From positions 1,364,001 through 1,428,000 of the forward strand of contig OZ260083.1 of the NCBI GenBank assembly GCA_965284435.1: 64,000 bases of DNA, given 5' to 3'. The notes below the pieces were generated by a model. The model was not told where the DNA came from. It saw only the letters and a program-made list of their open reading frames with translations, and did not search any database. Position numbers and translations under genes: made by a program. Of the stretch, positions 34,762 through 43,808 are shown piece by piece. Source of the stretch: CAIYZT01 sp947461435 (GTDB lineage Bacteria > Pseudomonadota > Alphaproteobacteria > Rhodobacterales > Rhodobacteraceae). Position 1 is the stretch's first letter, and each line of letters opens with the position of its first letter.

Positions 34762-35670
34762 TCAGGTCTTGGCCAAGGACACGCCATTCATCGCCGCCAC
34801 CAGATCGCTGAGCATCGGGACAAAATCATCGCCTTTTCCGGTCGCGATGGCGTGGGTGTAATACTGCTTTGCTGCACCTGCCATGATGTTCATCATGTTC
34901 GCGTCAAAGGCCATGTCGTTGAGATAGCGCATATCCTTGGCCGCATTTTCAAGGGTGAACTTGTGTGCATCGCGGTTGCGATCCACCACATAGGACATGA
35001 AGGTATCAAAAAAGCCGCAGCCCATGCGACTTGGGGCGATGACGGTGCGAATGGTGGCGGCATCGATGCCCACCTTGGCGCCCAGCACAACCACCTCGGA
35101 AAAGAGCGCCCCATAGGACAGGCTAATGAAATTCATCAACAATTTCATCTTGTGGCCGCTTCCGGCCGCGCCGACATGGGTGATTGTCTTGGCCCAGCAA
35201 TCCATGACCGGGCGAACCCGCTCCAGCACTTGCGCATCGCAGCCCACCATCGCGATCAACTGTCCCGCTTCGGCCTGAACGGGCGTGCCGCCCAGCGGCG
35301 CATCCACAAAATGCCCCCCCTTGGCCGCCATCTCAACCGCGAGCGCCTCTGTCGATGCTGGGTTAGCGGTGGAGGTGTCGATCACGACCAAACCGGGCCG
35401 TGCCCCTGCCAGAATGCCGTCTGGTCCATGCATCGTCGCCTCGATCTGCGGCGAATTTGACAGGCAGATGTGAATGATGTCGCAACGTTCGGCCATGTCC
35501 TTTGGGGTTGCAGCCTCTTGAGCGCCCAACGCCAGCAGATTGTCGACGGGCATGCGGTTCGACCGTCCTTTCACCCACAGATCATACCCCCCAAGGCGGA
35601 TGTTCTTGGCCATGCCATGACCCATGAAGCCCAGGCCAATAAAGCCGATTACCGGTTTCTTGCTTATCAT
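34762..35670 (-). CDS. NAD(P)-dependent 3-hydroxyisobutyrate dehydrogenase-family protein
   Basis: A 302-residue beta-hydroxyacid dehydrogenase: GFIGLGFMGHGMAKN at residues 9-23, DAPLGGTPVQA near 123 and catalytic Lys in GSGHKMKLLMN near 171. It is the last gene of the otn operon, with its ATG overlapping the otnI stop by 4 bases. It is a second such enzyme in this operon (the other is the LtnD-like one), so it may oxidise a different isomer such as D-erythronate or a tartronate-type acid. Confidence 0.87.
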   Translation of the reverse strand: MISKKPVIGFIGLGFMGHGMAKNIRLGGYDLWVKGRSNRMPVDNLLALGAQEAATPKDMAERCDIIHICLSNSPQIEATMHGPDGILAGARPGLVVIDTSTANPASTEALAVEMAAKGGHFVDAPLGGTPVQAEAGQLIAMVGCDAQVLERVRPVMDCWAKTITHVGAAGSGHKMKLLMNFISLSYGALFSEVVVLGAKVGIDAATIRTVIAPSRMGCGFFDTFMSYVVDRNRDAHKFTLENAAKDMRYLNDMAFDANMMNIMAGAAKQYYTHAIATGKGDDFVPMLSDLVAAMNGVSLAKT

Positions 35671-36437
35671 TCTTTGTCCTTAGTCTGTGTGTATCGGGCA
35701 AGCCAGCCCATATCGGGGTTGTGCGGGTCAGGTAGGTATTCTGCGCCAATCGGCCCTGTCCAGCCAAGTTTTGCAATCTGGTCCAACAGATAGTCATAAT
35801 CCAGTTCGCCATGATCCGGGGTACCACGATCGGGGACTGATGCGATCTGGATATGTCCGACAAGCGGAACGAGGGCCGCTAACCTTCTGGTGACATCGCC
35901 TTCGATGATCTGGACGTGAAAACAGTCGAACATCAGGCGCAGGTTGGGCGCGGCCACCTCGCGGATGATATCCGCCGCAAGGCCCGTGCTGTTCAGATAA
36001 TAGCCGGGCGCATTGTAGGGGTTCAGCGGTTCGATCAAAATGGTGATGCCGTCCGCCTGCGCGCAGGCATAGGTCAGGTTTGCCACAAAGGCTGCCCTAG
36101 CCCGCGGGCCGCTGGAATTGCCCGCCATCACATGCACGGCGCGTGTGTGCGTTGCCCTTGCATAGCTTAGAGCTTCGTCAATCGCGTCTCGTGCTTCGTT
36201 TTCGCGACCGGGCAGGGCGGACAGGCCGTTTTCACCCGTTTCGGTGGTGCCGCGCCGTGTGTTCAGGCCCAGCATCGGCAGGCCAGTTTCGGTAAGGGCG
36301 GTCAAGGTGTCGACAGTGGGTGTGTCATAGGGCCAATGGCATTCGACCGCGCCGAACCCTGCGGCCTTGGCGGCGCGAATGGCATCGGGCAGGGGGCGGT
36401 CGGCCCACAAAAACCCCAGATTGGCGGAAAAAGTCAT
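35667..36437 (-). CDS. otnI: 2-oxo-tetronate isomerase / hydroxypyruvate isomerase-like
   Basis: A 256-residue TIM barrel starting MTFSANLGFLWADRPL. AVECHWPYDTP is near residue 33, LNTRRGTTETGENGL near 60, and the metal-site sequence LIEPLNPYN near 137 is followed by MFDCFHVQI near 170 and GAEYLPDP at the end. ATG at 36437 overlaps the otnC stop (ATGA); the GTG three codons earlier is less likely. In the L-threonate/D-erythronate pathway it interconverts 2-oxo- and 3-oxo-tetronate. The assignment to OtnI rather than Hyi rests on the neighbours. Confidence 0.85.
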   Translation of the reverse strand: MTFSANLGFLWADRPLPDAIRAAKAAGFGAVECHWPYDTPTVDTLTALTETGLPMLGLNTRRGTTETGENGLSALPGRENEARDAIDEALSYARATHTRAVHVMAGNSSGPRARAAFVANLTYACAQADGITILIEPLNPYNAPGYYLNSTGLAADIIREVAAPNLRLMFDCFHVQIIEGDVTRRLAALVPLVGHIQIASVPDRGTPDHGELDYDYLLDQIAKLGWTGPIGAEYLPDPHNPDMGWLARYTQTKDKE

Positions 36438-37081
36438 GTATCCCACTCGACGTTGAAGGTCGTGACCAGATCGGTGATCTGCGACATCGTCAAAAATCGG
36501 GGGGTCTGGCCGCGCGTCAGCAAAGCCAAACGGGCCGTCGCCTCAAGCTCTTCGATGGCGTTGCAGGCGGCTTCGATATCTTTTCCCGCCACGACCGGGC
36601 CGTGATTGGCAAGCATCACCGCGCTGCGCTTGCCCGCAAGCCCGCGCACGGCCTGACCCATAGCCGGGTCACCGGGGCGGAAATAGGGCAGCAGCTTTAC
36701 GCGCCCCAATTGCATGATGGAATAGGGTGTGATTGGCGGCAGAAAGTTGTCCTCGTTGACATCGGGCAAACACGACAGCGCGACAGCGTGGCAGCAGTGC
36801 AGATGCACCACAGCGCCGCAGTTCCGCGTGTCATAGAATGCAGTGTGCAGCGGCAGTTCCTTCGTGGGCTTGGCGCCACCGATTTGCACGCCAGCCGAAT
36901 CGAACCGCGCCAAAGTGGCCGGATCCAAACGGCCAAAGCTTGTGCCCGTGGGCGACACCAACAACCCGCCGTCTGGGGTCCGCGCCGAAATGTTGCCGGT
37001 TGATCCTGCTGTCAGCCCCCTGTCGTATATCGACTTGGCCAGCAGGCAGATCTGCTCTCGCAGGGCGTTTTCCGTCGTCAT
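36434..37081 (-). CDS. otnC: 3-oxo-tetronate 4-phosphate decarboxylase (class II aldolase/adducin family)
   Basis: A 215-residue class II aldolase-like protein. GLTAGSTGNISAR is near residue 22, metal-binding H-x-H lies in VVHLHCCHAVALSC near 92, and a third His in MLANHGPVVAG near 157. In the otn pathway it decarboxylates 3-oxo-tetronate 4-phosphate to dihydroxyacetone phosphate. It overlaps otnK and otnI by four bases each, which strongly supports a joint function. Confidence 0.88.
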   Translation of the reverse strand: MTTENALREQICLLAKSIYDRGLTAGSTGNISARTPDGGLLVSPTGTSFGRLDPATLARFDSAGVQIGGAKPTKELPLHTAFYDTRNCGAVVHLHCCHAVALSCLPDVNEDNFLPPITPYSIMQLGRVKLLPYFRPGDPAMGQAVRGLAGKRSAVMLANHGPVVAGKDIEAACNAIEELEATARLALLTRGQTPRFLTMSQITDLVTTFNVEWDT

Positions 37082-38337
37082 CGCTTCAGCATCCCCAAAG
37101 CTTCGGCAAAGAAACCTTCGCGTCCAAAGTTGCCCGATTTCATCGTGATTGCAATATCATGCCCAGCACTTTGCGCGGTGCACCACGGCACGCCGGGCGC
37201 AATCTCGGGGCCTATTTGCAACCGCGTTATGCAAAGGGCATTGGCCACGGCACCCGAGGTTTCGCCGCCTGCGATCACAAACTTGCGTGTCCCGTGGTCG
37301 CGGGCGGCAGCGGCGCAGGCGGCCAATGCCGTTTCAACCAAATGCCCGGCCTGTTCGATACCAAGCCGATCCTGCGCGGCCTTCACTTGCGCCGGTGCGG
37401 CTGTGGCATAGACCAGCGGGCTGGCGTGGCGGGGTTGGCTGGCAAGCCAATCCAGCGTCGCGCCATGACCCTGCGCCGCAAGATCCGACGGGTCTAGCCG
37501 AAACGCCGGATGCCCTGCCGCCAGATAATCGGCGACTTGCGCATTCGTCATGGCCGAACAACTGCCCGACAGAATGATGGACGAACCAGCAGGCACGAAA
37601 AAGTTCGTGCCCGCCCCCTTGGGCATCAAACCTTGGCGCTGCCACACGACGGGCAAAGGTGCGGCAAGGGCACTGCCGCCCGTCAGCAAAGGCATGGACT
37701 GACAGGCTTCGGCGATGGCCCAAAGGTCATCATTACAGACCGCATCGACCACCACATGCGCCACCCCTTGCGCTGCCAACTCTGCCAACCGGGCATTCAA
37801 GGCCCCTTTGGCGAGCGTCAACCGGTTCGCAAGCCCGACGGGCCGCGTAACCTGAGGGGCCAAAAGGCGCAGCAGATTGGAATCCCGCATCGGGGTCAGC
37901 GGGTGGTCCTTCATCGGGCTTTCGGCAAGCGGCTGTTCACCGACAAACAGGTTGCCCATAAAGACGCTTCGGCCATTTTCGGGGAAAGCCGGACAATAAA
38001 TGGTCTGATCGGTCGCCAGATCGGCCATCAAAGCCTCGGCCACCGGGCCGATGTTGCCCTGCGCGGTGGAATCAAATGTCGAGCAGTATTTCCAGAAAAA
38101 CCGCTGCACCCCGGCCGCGCGCAACCAAGCCAGCGCGGCGCGGCTCTGTGCCACCGCCTCGCCCTTTGGGGAAGTTCGGCATTTCAAGGCGATGATCTCA
38201 ATCTGCGCGGTGTCATCGGCAGTCTTTGGCACGCCCAGTCTTAGCGACACTGGCACCCCGGATCTTGCCAGCAGTGCGGCCAGATCCGTGGCGCCGGTGA
38301 AATCGTCGGCAATCGCGCCAAAAAACGTGGTCATCAC
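37078..38337 (-). CDS. otnK: 3-oxo-tetronate kinase (DUF1537 family)
   Basis: A 419-residue four-carbon acid sugar kinase. The N-terminal domain has GAIADDFTGATDLA at residues 7-20 and KYCSTFDST near 83; the C-terminal nucleotide-binding domain has SGSCSAMTNAQV near 260 and IAGGETSGAV near 357. The length is normal. It phosphorylates 3-oxo-tetronate at C4. It overlaps ltnD and otnC by 4 bases each. Confidence 0.92.
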   Translation of the reverse strand: MMTTFFGAIADDFTGATDLAALLARSGVPVSLRLGVPKTADDTAQIEIIALKCRTSPKGEAVAQSRAALAWLRAAGVQRFFWKYCSTFDSTAQGNIGPVAEALMADLATDQTIYCPAFPENGRSVFMGNLFVGEQPLAESPMKDHPLTPMRDSNLLRLLAPQVTRPVGLANRLTLAKGALNARLAELAAQGVAHVVVDAVCNDDLWAIAEACQSMPLLTGGSALAAPLPVVWQRQGLMPKGAGTNFFVPAGSSIILSGSCSAMTNAQVADYLAAGHPAFRLDPSDLAAQGHGATLDWLASQPRHASPLVYATAAPAQVKAAQDRLGIEQAGHLVETALAACAAAARDHGTRKFVIAGGETSGAVANALCITRLQIGPEIAPGVPWCTAQSAGHDIAITMKSGNFGREGFFAEALGMLKR

Positions 38338-39224
38338 CCCTCACCGGGGAGGGACAGGCCAGAGGCGCGGGCATAAACCTTGGCCACCGCCGCGTCATCC
38401 TCTCCTCCAAGACCCATCGCTGATGCGGCCTTGAACTGCGTCAGGGCCGCTGTCGTCAGCGGCGCGTCAAAACCGGCTGCCTGCGCTGCATCCAACACGA
38501 TGCCAAGATCCTTGGGCCAGATGTCCACCGCGGAATGCGGGGTGTAGTTGCCTGCCACGACGTGCGGTGCGCGATTTTCCAGCATCCAGCTTGTGCCCGC
38601 ACAATCGGGAATGACCTTCAAGAAGGTTTCCGCCGAAATGCCTTGCGTCAGTCCAAAAGTAATTGCTTCGGCCATGGCGGCGATATGGGTGCCTGCAAGC
38701 ATTTGATTGACCGCTTTCATGGCCGAACCCATGCCGGCATGCTCTCCTAGGTCGAAAACCTTTTCCGCCGTCGCTTGCAATACGGGCTGCGCCGCGGCAA
38801 AGGCGGCGGGCACGCCAGAGGCCATGACAGACAACTTGCCCGCCGCGGCCTTGACCGATCCGCCAGAGATGGGCGCGTCAAGATAAAGCACACCGAACGA
38901 TTCACACCGCGCCGCCATCTGGCGCGCAAAATCTGGTGCGACGGTCACGCAGCAGATCACCACGGCCCCTTTTCGCAAAGCGGCAACGCTGCCCGCCTCA
39001 CCGAACAAGACCTCTTCGGTCTGTGCCCCATTCAGAACGACAACAACCAACGCGTCGAGCAACGGCAAAGCCTGTGCAAGATTCCCGCTTGAAGCCCCCT
39101 TTAACTGCAGGCGCCGAACGGCCTCAGGGTTGATGTCTTCTCCCCAGACCTCATTCCCGGCGCGCAGCAAGGATACGGCAATGCCAAAGCCCATGGACCC
39201 CAGCCCGACGACACCAACCTTCAT
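38334..39224 (-). CDS. ltnD: L-threonate dehydrogenase-like NAD(P)-dependent oxidoreductase
   Basis: A 296-residue beta-hydroxyacid dehydrogenase: VGVVGLGSMGFGIA at residues 3-16, DAPISGGSVKAA near 118 and catalytic Lys in MGSAMKAVNQML near 165. AAGGAGAC precedes the ATG. Next to otnK, otnC and otnI this is the expected first enzyme, oxidising L-threonate to 2-oxo-tetronate. A D-erythronate-type specificity cannot be excluded from sequence. Confidence 0.87.
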   Translation of the reverse strand: MKVGVVGLGSMGFGIAVSLLRAGNEVWGEDINPEAVRRLQLKGASSGNLAQALPLLDALVVVVLNGAQTEEVLFGEAGSVAALRKGAVVICCVTVAPDFARQMAARCESFGVLYLDAPISGGSVKAAAGKLSVMASGVPAAFAAAQPVLQATAEKVFDLGEHAGMGSAMKAVNQMLAGTHIAAMAEAITFGLTQGISAETFLKVIPDCAGTSWMLENRAPHVVAGNYTPHSAVDIWPKDLGIVLDAAQAAGFDAPLTTAALTQFKAASAMGLGGEDDAAVAKVYARASGLSLPGEG

Positions 39225-39250
39225 GGCTTTCTGTCTCCTTCATCCTCGAC

Positions 39251-40075
39251 TTACGAGCTGTGGGTATAACCCCCATCGCAGGCAATTGTCTGGCCTGTGA
39301 TGAACGACGATGCGGGCGACGACAAGAACAACATCAGCCCAACGAGGTCTGGCGGCTCCATCCCTCGCTTTATGCATTGCTGCGCGATCTGGGTTTTGCG
39401 CAAATCGACCGTCGGGTTGACGGCCCGGTCCACCTCTGTGGCCACGGCGCCGGGGCGGATGCAGTTCACGTTTATCCCGTCTGTTCCCAATTCGCGCGCC
39501 ATGGCGTTGGTCATGCCGATCATCGCGGATTTCGAGGTGACGTAATGCATGTAATTCATCACCCCTTTGGGCACGGCATCCGAGGCAATGTTGATGATCC
39601 GCCCCCAGCCGGCCGCCCGCATCGCCGGCACCACCGCCCGCGCGCACTGAACCGGGCCGTTGATGTTGACCCGCATCACCGCATCCCATTCCTCCAGCGG
39701 GATCAGGTCGAATTTGCGCTTTTCCAAGGTGGCAAAGATTGCCGCGTTGTTGATCAGCACATCGATCCGGCCGTGTTCTGCGACAATGGCGTCAACCATG
39801 GCCTGGACAGATTCCGGATCTGCCACATCGGCCAGAATAGCCATGGCGCGGCCGCCCCGCTGTTCGATTTCTACTTGAACGCTGCGGGCTGCGGCAAGGT
39901 TCACATCCGCAACCGCGGCAATTGCGCCCGCTGCCGCAAACTGCCGTGCCAGTTCGCGCCCGATGCCTTGACCCGCACCAGTGATCAGGACAACACGGCC
40001 TTGCACGCTGAAATCGCGGGCCCATTCCGGCACGCCTGAATCTTGCGGCGCCTTGACGTGATTGAGGTCTTGCAC
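39251..40075 (-). CDS. Short-chain dehydrogenase/reductase (SDR)
   Basis: A 274-residue SDR with a GTG start just after AAGGAG. TGAGQGIG is near residue 33, NNAAIF near 109, and the catalytic Y-x3-K lies in HYVTSK, with Ser in NIASDA. The N-terminus is about 20 residues longer than usual (hydrophilic). It is between the aldolase and ltnD genes and may oxidise a tetrose, a tetronolactone precursor or a related polyol; no direct evidence for which. Confidence 0.87.
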   Translation of the reverse strand: MQDLNHVKAPQDSGVPEWARDFSVQGRVVLITGAGQGIGRELARQFAAAGAIAAVADVNLAAARSVQVEIEQRGGRAMAILADVADPESVQAMVDAIVAEHGRIDVLINNAAIFATLEKRKFDLIPLEEWDAVMRVNINGPVQCARAVVPAMRAAGWGRIINIASDAVPKGVMNYMHYVTSKSAMIGMTNAMARELGTDGINVNCIRPGAVATEVDRAVNPTVDLRKTQIAQQCIKRGMEPPDLVGLMLFLSSPASSFITGQTIACDGGYTHSS

Positions 40076-40100
40076 ACGATCTCCTTCTCAATCTTCGGGG

Positions 40101-40880
40101 TCAGCGATAGGCCGACGCGGCGGCCGATCCGGCAGTCATCAGAAAACCGGTATCGCTTCCGGCTGAGATATAGCTTGCGCCCAAGGCAATCATCTGCCGG
40201 GCAATGTCGGGCCGGGCATTCAGCCCCCCCACCCCCAGATGTTTTCCATGCCGCGCGCAGGCTGCGGCCACCTGAACATAGGCCTCGTGCACCCCGGGAT
40301 GATCATATTGTCCCGGCACACCAAGCGCGTTGCACAGATCGTTGGTGCCGATCAGAAGCATGTCCAATCCCGGAACCGAGGCGATGTCATCGGCATTTTG
40401 AACGCCCAAGACAGATTCGATCATCGCTACCACCAAGACGGCATCATTCATCGCCTGCATCGTCTGGGCCGCCGGGCCCACCCGGAACAGGGTGTGCGGA
40501 TTGGGACCCAGCAGCGACCTGCCGCCCATGGGCGGAAACTTGGCGGCGTGCACAACCTGTTCTGCCTGCGCCCGGGTTTCCAAATGCGGGATGATGATGC
40601 CCTGCGCCCCCGTTTCCAAGGTACGGCTGATCGTGGCAGGGTCCATTCCCGGCACCCGCACGATCGGGGTGATGCCCAAGGCTGTTGCCGTGACGCTGAT
40701 CTGGCTGACCGTCTCCAAGGAAAAGCTGCAATGCTCCAGGTCGATATAAAGGCAATCAAACCCGCAACTCTTGGCGATGGCCGCCACTTCGACCGAGCGC
40801 ATCAACCTGACAATCATGCCAACGGCCAGCCCGCCCGATTGCATCTTTTGTTTCATCAGGTTCGGGTTTGGCAGGATCAT
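40101..40880 (-). CDS. HpcH/HpaI-family aldolase
   Basis: A 259-residue class II pyruvate aldolase-type TIM barrel. The segments are CGFDCLYIDLEHCSFS near residue 38, GITPIVRVPG near 68, AQGIIIPHLE near 92, a metal-binding Glu in AMIESVLGVQNADDI and Asp in LLIGTNDLCNALG. GGAATTCAG lies before the ATG. It is the first gene of the minus-strand otn operon and diverges from the cupin gene. The family splits 2-keto-3-deoxy-type acids to pyruvate or glyoxylate plus an aldehyde, so this operon may handle more than tetronates. Confidence 0.87.
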   Translation of the reverse strand: MILPNPNLMKQKMQSGGLAVGMIVRLMRSVEVAAIAKSCGFDCLYIDLEHCSFSLETVSQISVTATALGITPIVRVPGMDPATISRTLETGAQGIIIPHLETRAQAEQVVHAAKFPPMGGRSLLGPNPHTLFRVGPAAQTMQAMNDAVLVVAMIESVLGVQNADDIASVPGLDMLLIGTNDLCNALGVPGQYDHPGVHEAYVQVAAACARHGKHLGVGGLNARPDIARQMIALGASYISAGSDTGFLMTAGSAAASAYR

Positions 40881-41070
40881 CTGAATTCCAGTTCAAACAG
40901 GTCTGAGCGACTTTTGAAGGTCTGGGGCCTTGGGATCAAGCGGGCCCTCGAGGAGACGCGGCAAGGTGATAACATCAAGCTATACCTCAGAAAATCGGAG
41001 GCTACCCCAGACCCGCGGTTTCACCTTTAGTGGCGTTTGAACCCTATTGGCGTGGCAACAGGAGCTAATC

Positions 41071-41910
41071 ATGCGTATTTCCTCGGCAGAGACTTCAGAT
41101 AGCGGCCAAGTCGGCTCCATGCGGACCGGCAAGCTGGTGCAGAAGTTTCTTTTGACCGGGCAAGAGGGTTCGCCCAACAACTATCTGCTGAATGTTGGTC
41201 TTACGGGTTCAGGCGGTTGGGGCACCCCGCGGCACCGGCACAATTTTGATCAGATCCGCTATGTGCTCAAGGGGAAATACCCGGTGTCGCCGCACAAGAT
41301 GATGGGCGAGGGGAGCGTCGCCTATTTCCCCGAGAGCGTCCATTACGGCCCACAGGACCGTCCCGAAGGGCTGGAAATGATGGTGATTCAGTTTGGCGGC
41401 GCCAGCGGCGCAGGGTTTTTGTCAACGCCAGACCGAGAGGCCGCAAATTCCCGTCTGGAGGCGAAGGGAACCTTCAAGGATGGCATCTATACATGGATCG
41501 ACGACACGGGCCAAAAGCACAACATGGACGGATCGGCCGCCTGTTTCGAAGAGGCCACCGGCCAAAAACTGACCTTTGCCGCCCCCCGGTATGATGACGT
41601 CGTCATGATGGAGCCCGCTGCCTATGCATGGATGCCGACGGACACGCCGGGCGTTTCCACCAAGCTGCTGGGCACTTTCACCGAACGCGGCACGCGCATT
41701 TCAATGATGACGATTGAGGCGGGCCGTACATGGAACACCGGGCGTCGCGGCCAGATTGAGGTGCTGTTTCTCAGCACGGGAAGCTTTACGGCGCAAGGTG
41801 CGAGCTATGGCGAAAAGACCGGAGTGGAATTGATGCCCAACGATGCCCCCGCAGACATTACGGCACAGCAAGACTGCACTTTCCTGGTCGTCACGTTGCC
41901 AAAGTTTTGA
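41071..41910 (+). CDS. Cupin-fold protein of unknown function
   Basis: A 279-residue protein. The first cupin motif reads GTPRHRHNFDQIRYVLKGKY at residues 51-70, with H55 and H57 as likely metal ligands, and FPESVHYGPQ near 94 gives the third. The second half repeats a weaker beta-rich pattern, so it may be a bicupin. ATG at 41071 follows CAGGAG. It diverges from the aldolase and overlaps the LysR gene convergently by 20 bases. I do not recognise a characterised relative. Confidence 0.7.
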   Translation: MRISSAETSDSGQVGSMRTGKLVQKFLLTGQEGSPNNYLLNVGLTGSGGWGTPRHRHNFDQIRYVLKGKYPVSPHKMMGEGSVAYFPESVHYGPQDRPEGLEMMVIQFGGASGAGFLSTPDREAANSRLEAKGTFKDGIYTWIDDTGQKHNMDGSAACFEEATGQKLTFAAPRYDDVVMMEPAAYAWMPTDTPGVSTKLLGTFTERGTRISMMTIEAGRTWNTGRRGQIEVLFLSTGSFTAQGASYGEKTGVELMPNDAPADITAQQDCTFLVVTLPKF

Positions 41911-42850
41911 GGGCACCGTCGGGGGCAACCGATTGGGACAGGTCAAGACCTGCGTCTTTGACACAGGAAATCAGATCTTTGCGGGTCTGATCCAATTGAT
42001 AGCCGTCCCGGAAAAACACCGCGATGGCGCGGTGCAGCACGCGATCACGGAACGGCAAGGCGATCAGCCGCCCTTCGCTGACTTCGGCGGTAACGGCATG
42101 GGCCGGCAACAATGCCAGATGATCGGATTCTGCAACAAGGGATTTCAGCAAGGACACCGACCCGCAGACCGTGATCTTTGGCGGGGGGCCGACATTCAAA
42201 GTGCTCATGACGTGATCCAGCACGGTATGCGATCGCCGCGAGGTCGGAGAGATCCACGGATATTGCACAAGATGGTGCCAAGACAGGTCTGGGATTTGTA
42301 ACAGGGGATGTCCGGGTCGCGCGATCACCCGCAAGACGTCGCGGAACAGGACCTGCTGGCGCAACCCGTCCAGCATGTGAAAAACCTCGGTGAAGCCGAT
42401 CACAAAGTCGAAATCGCGCCGCAGCAGACCTGTTAACAGATCGAACTGCGCGTTCTCGACCACCTGCAACTCTCCTTCCGGATGGTTGGCACGCCACCGG
42501 CTCATCGCCATCGGAATCACGCTGCCTGCAAGGCTGGGCAAGCTGCCGATCCGGATCAGATTTTGCGGCAAGTCCCGTGCGGTCAGCAGATCGCGCTTGG
42601 CGAGCGCCACTTCTTCGCGGATCAGCCTTGCATGGCAATACAGAACCTCGCCCAAAGCTGTTGGCGTCACACCCGATGGGCCACGGTCGAGCAAATGCAT
42701 GCCCATCTCGGTCTCTAGCCGGTTCATCGATGTTGTCAGGGCGGGCTGCGAGAGGTTCAACACCTTGGCTGCCCGGTTCAGGCTGCCAAGCTCGATGACA
42801 CAGGCGAAATACAACAGCTTTCTGGGATCAATCTCTGGCTTTTCCAACAT
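41891..42850 (-). CDS. LysR-family transcriptional regulator
   Basis: A 319-residue regulator. The helix-turn-helix lies in LLYFACVIELGSLNRAAKVL and SQPALTTSMNRLETEMG (residues 12-50), then a substrate-binding domain with EGELQVVENAQFDLL. AGAGGGG precedes the ATG. It sits between the cupin gene and the hydroxyacid dehydrogenase, near the divergent cupin/aldolase promoters it probably controls. The inducer is unknown. Confidence 0.9.
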   Translation of the reverse strand: MLEKPEIDPRKLLYFACVIELGSLNRAAKVLNLSQPALTTSMNRLETEMGMHLLDRGPSGVTPTALGEVLYCHARLIREEVALAKRDLLTARDLPQNLIRIGSLPSLAGSVIPMAMSRWRANHPEGELQVVENAQFDLLTGLLRRDFDFVIGFTEVFHMLDGLRQQVLFRDVLRVIARPGHPLLQIPDLSWHHLVQYPWISPTSRRSHTVLDHVMSTLNVGPPPKITVCGSVSLLKSLVAESDHLALLPAHAVTAEVSEGRLIALPFRDRVLHRAIAVFFRDGYQLDQTRKDLISCVKDAGLDLSQSVAPDGALKTLAT

Positions 42851-42880
42851 TTGCCCCTCTTTTCACCCGATGTCAGCTTG

Positions 42881-43801
42881 TCAGGGGTGGCCAAGATAGG
42901 CCAGCACCTCGGTCTCGGCAATTTCTGCGCCCCGGGCACGCTGACCCCAGGTTTGTGCGCCGATATGCGGGGTCAATATCAAATTCGGCAGCGCGGCCAG
43001 ACGCGTGGGCACGTGCGGTTCGAATTCCAGAACATCCAACGCGGCCCCTGCAATGGTTTTGTTCTCAAGCGCGTTGATCAACGCTTGCGTCTCTACAAGA
43101 TTGCCACGCCCCACATTCACCAGCCGGCCGCTTGGCCCCAGCGCGGACAAGACATGTGCATCAATCACATGGGTCAATTCATCCGCGCCCGGCACCGCCA
43201 GCACAAGCACGTCACTGGCGCGCGCAAGATCGGCCCAACTGTCGAATGTCGTCGCATCCAGTCCGTGATTTGACCTGCGGTTCAGCGCGGCAATGTGCAT
43301 GCGCGACACGCGGGCGCGTGCCGCGATCGCCTGCCCGATCCGTCCGCTTAAACCCGCAATCCCCATCGTCATGCCCACCAGACTGTCGCCCAAATCAAAC
43401 CGGCTTTGCGTCCAGGCGCCGCTGCGGGCAAAGGCATCTGCCTGCATCAGGCCCCGGCACAGCATCTGCGTCAGCGCCATCGCCAGGTCCGCGACATCCT
43501 CGGTCGCGGCCTCTCCGACGCTGCGCAGCCGGATGCCCCGGGCGGCCAGCGCTGACGTTTCAATCTTGTCCAGACCCACACCCTGCGACACGACCAAACC
43601 CAAACCGGGCAAGGCGTCAATCAATGCCGCCGAACACCCCCGTGAGGCGCTGGTCATCAGCACGCGGACGGACTGACGGTTCGCCAGCGGAAGGGCGGCC
43701 AGATCTTCCGGACTTGGCACCACGTGCAGCAGCCCGCCCGCTTCCAGCCGGGGATAGGCCATCCCCGCCAATGCTGGAAAAGCCAGAACCGGGGGCGGCA
43801 C
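42881..43801 (-). CDS. D-2-hydroxyacid dehydrogenase
   Basis: A 306-residue NAD-dependent enzyme with a GTG start and weak ribosome binding site. The Rossmann loop reads GIAGLSGRIGQAIA, one residue longer than the usual G-x-G-x-x-G. The catalytic Arg lies in NVGRGNLVE, Glu in LEFEPH and His in LTPHIGAQT. It reduces a 2-keto acid or oxidises a D-2-hydroxy acid such as glycerate or tetronate. Eight bases downstream of the SDR gene, so co-transcribed. Confidence 0.85.
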   Translation of the reverse strand: MPPPVLAFPALAGMAYPRLEAGGLLHVVPSPEDLAALPLANRQSVRVLMTSASRGCSAALIDALPGLGLVVSQGVGLDKIETSALAARGIRLRSVGEAATEDVADLAMALTQMLCRGLMQADAFARSGAWTQSRFDLGDSLVGMTMGIAGLSGRIGQAIAARARVSRMHIAALNRRSNHGLDATTFDSWADLARASDVLVLAVPGADELTHVIDAHVLSALGPSGRLVNVGRGNLVETQALINALENKTIAGAALDVLEFEPHVPTRLAALPNLILTPHIGAQTWGQRARGAEIAETEVLAYLGHP

Positions 43802-43808
43802 GGCCGCT

